The notes beneath the pieces were generated by a model. It was given only the letters and a program-made list of their open reading frames with translations, was not told where the DNA came from and did no database searches. A stretch of 8,044 nucleotides of DNA from an uncultured Gemmatimonadota bacterium (GTDB taxonomy: Bacteria > Gemmatimonadota > Gemmatimonadetes > Gemmatimonadales > GWC2-71-9): the NCBI GenBank assembly GCA_913009915.1, contig CAJVYZ010000109.1, positions 1 to 8,044 on the forward strand. The letters run 5' to 3'. Position numbers and translations under genes: made by a program. This document shows, in pieces, positions 6,958-8,044 of the stretch (positions are counted from its first letter, which is position 1; every line of letters starts with the position of its first letter).

Positions 6958-7866
6958 CTAGAGTAATCCCACGGGGTCTAGCTCGCCGGCGGCGACAGCC
7001 CGCGCCAGGCGTTCGAGGTCCGGCGCCGGGGGCCGGTCCTCGGTCAGGGGTGCAATCGCAGGACCCGCGGGGTCCCGGACGCGCTGCTCCAACCAGCGGA
7101 CCCCCTGCCCCGGGCTGAGAGGTTTGAGCAACTCGATGCCCTGGACGGCACAGAGGACTTCGGCGGCGACGACGCGCTGGGCGTTGCGCAGCACCCGGCC
7201 CGCTTTAAAGGCCGCGGCCATACCCATGGGGACGAAATCCTCCTGGTTGGCGTCCGTGGGAATCGACCCGACGCTTGCTGGGACGGTCAGGGTTCGCGAC
7301 TCCGCCACCAGGGCCGCCGCGGTGATCTGCACCATCATGTACCCCGACCGAAGTCCAGGATTCTCGATCAAGAAGGCCGGCAGACCGTGTGACAGATCGG
7401 GGTTGACCAGGCGCTCGATGCGCCGCTCGGTCATGGCCTGCATCGTCGTTAGGGTGATAGTCAGAAAATCGAGGGCCTGAGCGACCGGTTGCCCGTGAAA
7501 GTTGCCACCGCTCAGGACGTCGCCGTTGGCGAACACCAGCGGGTTGTCGGTCGAAGAGTTCAACTCGATCCGGCAGACCCGCTCGGCAAAATCGATCGCG
7601 TCGCGCACGGCGCCCATCACCTGTGGCAGGCAGCGAAGGCTGTAGGCGTCCTGGACCCGCGGGTCGTCGTCCAGATGCGAGGCCCTGATCTCGCTGTCGT
7701 CCAGCAAGGTAAGGAGGTGCTCCGCCGCGACTAGCTGCCCCTGATGCGGCCGGGCCGCGTGGATACGTGGATCGAACGGCGTGGGGGTACCCCTGAGCGC
7801 CTCCAGGCTCATGGCGGCAGAGGCGAGAGCCGTGCGCCACAGTACACCCGCGTCGTGCACCAGCAG
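6958..7866 (-). CDS. hutH: Histidine ammonia-lyase, C-terminal 302 residues only
   Basis: In the family this enzyme removes ammonia from L-histidine to give urocanate, the first step of histidine breakdown in the cytoplasm. Only the C-terminal part is present, about 302 of roughly 500 residues; the N-terminal region with the Ala-Ser-Gly triplet that forms the MIO cofactor is missing. Counting from the first genomic codon, typical aromatic ammonia-lyase motifs are QDAYSLRCLPQVMG (72-85), NSSTDNPLV (103-111), GGNFHGQPVA (120-129), ERRI (147-150), SGYMMVQITAAAL (173-185) and SIPTDANQEDFVPMG (201-215). The last contains the catalytic-region Glu, but has Phe where histidine lyases I know usually read EDHVSM. 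A tyrosine or phenylalanine lyase therefore cannot be excluded. Real sequence stops at 7866; an apparent ATG at 7881 lies inside the sequencing adapter and adds five false residues (MLFRS). No other hut gene is in the window. Confidence 0.88.
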   Translation of the reverse strand: MLVHDAGVLWRTALASAAMSLEALRGTPTPFDPRIHAARPHQGQLVAAEHLLTLLDDSEIRASHLDDDPRVQDAYSLRCLPQVMGAVRDAIDFAERVCRIELNSSTDNPLVFANGDVLSGGNFHGQPVAQALDFLTITLTTMQAMTERRIERLVNPDLSHGLPAFLIENPGLRSGYMMVQITAAALVAESRTLTVPASVGSIPTDANQEDFVPMGMAAAFKAGRVLRNAQRVVAAEVLCAVQGIELLKPLSPGQGVRWLEQRVRDPAGPAIAPLTEDRPPAPDLERLARAVAAGELDPVGLL

Positions 7867-7932
7867 AGATCGGAAGAGCACACGTCTGAACTCCAGTCAC
7901 ACTGATATATCTCGTATGCCGTCTTCTGCTTG
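7867..7932 (+). other. Illumina TruSeq adapter with index ACTGAT (sequencing contaminant)
   Basis: Positions 7867-7900 match the TruSeq indexed-adapter start (AGATCGGAAGAGCACACGTC and onward to CCAGTCAC). Positions 7901-7906 are the six-base index ACTGAT, which I recall as TruSeq index 25. Next come AT and the reverse complement of the P7 flow-cell primer at 7909-7932 (ATCTCGTATGCC to CTGCTTG). The whole adapter is present in correct order. It is an artefact of reading through a short insert. Confidence 0.98.
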
Positions 7933-8044
7933 AAAAAAAAAAAAAAAAAAAATACACAAACACAAACATAAAATCAGATAAAAGATATTCTGCTTTACCA
8001 GATCACACATCCACCAACCATCTTAACCTACATCGAAGCCACTC
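7933..8044 (+). other. Poly-A run and low-complexity tail after the adapter (non-genomic)
   Basis: Twenty A residues (7933-7952) follow the adapter, as expected when a read passes the end of its template. The remaining 92 bases are about 37% GC with only six G, against a GC-rich window, and are A/C-rich without a reading frame or recognisable element. I treat them as base-calling noise or a chimeric join. They could come from another low-GC organism, but nothing supports that. Confidence 0.85.

Noticed and set aside
6151..6966. Plus-strand open frame of 271 codons
   Set aside because: It lies opposite the N-terminal TPR block and the promoter gap; no motif and no credible context.
7867..8044. 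Terminal AT-rich region as an insertion-element end, phage junction or poly-A retroelement tail
   Set aside because: The junction is an exact sequencing adapter with index and P7 sequence followed by poly-A, which explains it fully as an artefact.
1..8044. CRISPR array, tRNA, rRNA, transposase or defence-system genes
   Set aside because: No regularly spaced repeats, RNA-gene signatures or matching protein motifs were seen on either strand.

Overview
The window reads as one GC-rich bacterial contig whose last 178 bases are not genomic. A cell envelope with an inner membrane and a periplasm is implied by a PpiD-type chaperone and by TatA. The combination of PpiD-like protein, TPR proteins with long acidic linkers, a long-chain polyprenyl synthase, a small membrane protein and TatA resembles Gemmatimonadota or a related diderm phylum. 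That placement is an inference from gene content and is tentative.

Layout: Positions 1-1010 (minus) hold the N-terminal part of a TPR protein that runs off the left edge. It is divergent from a PpiD-like membrane-anchored parvulin chaperone (1176-3047, plus), and the 165-bp gap carries two back-to-back sigma70-like promoters and two palindromes. A stem-loop at about 3084-3128 separates the ppiD-like gene from the convergent minus-strand cluster. That cluster reads, in transcription order, a 732-residue TPR protein (6852-4654), a polyprenyl diphosphate synthase (4657-3665), a small two-helix membrane protein (3665-3396) and TatA (3383-3147). These four genes overlap or nearly touch, which suggests one translationally coupled operon with a promoter at 6907-6935. 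Upstream, on the same strand, lies the C-terminal 302 residues of histidine ammonia-lyase (7866-6958).

The hutH reading frame is broken at 7866/7867 by a complete Illumina TruSeq adapter with index ACTGAT (7867-7932). It is followed by 20 A residues and an A/C-rich tail of about 37% GC (7953-8044). This is adapter read-through left at a contig end, not a biological element, and protein calls that cross it are artefacts.

How the genes work together: TatA exports folded proteins, the PpiD-like protein assists folding outside the inner membrane, and the synthase supplies isoprenoid chains for a membrane quinone or lipid carrier. The TPR proteins are probably scaffolds of unknown partner. hutH is catabolic and is probably only a neighbour. 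I see no defence system, mobile element, CRISPR array or RNA gene. Points worth a second look are a G11 tract inside the large TPR gene, a 19-residue NEFQ repeat in the partial TPR protein, and the paired palindromes between the divergent promoters.
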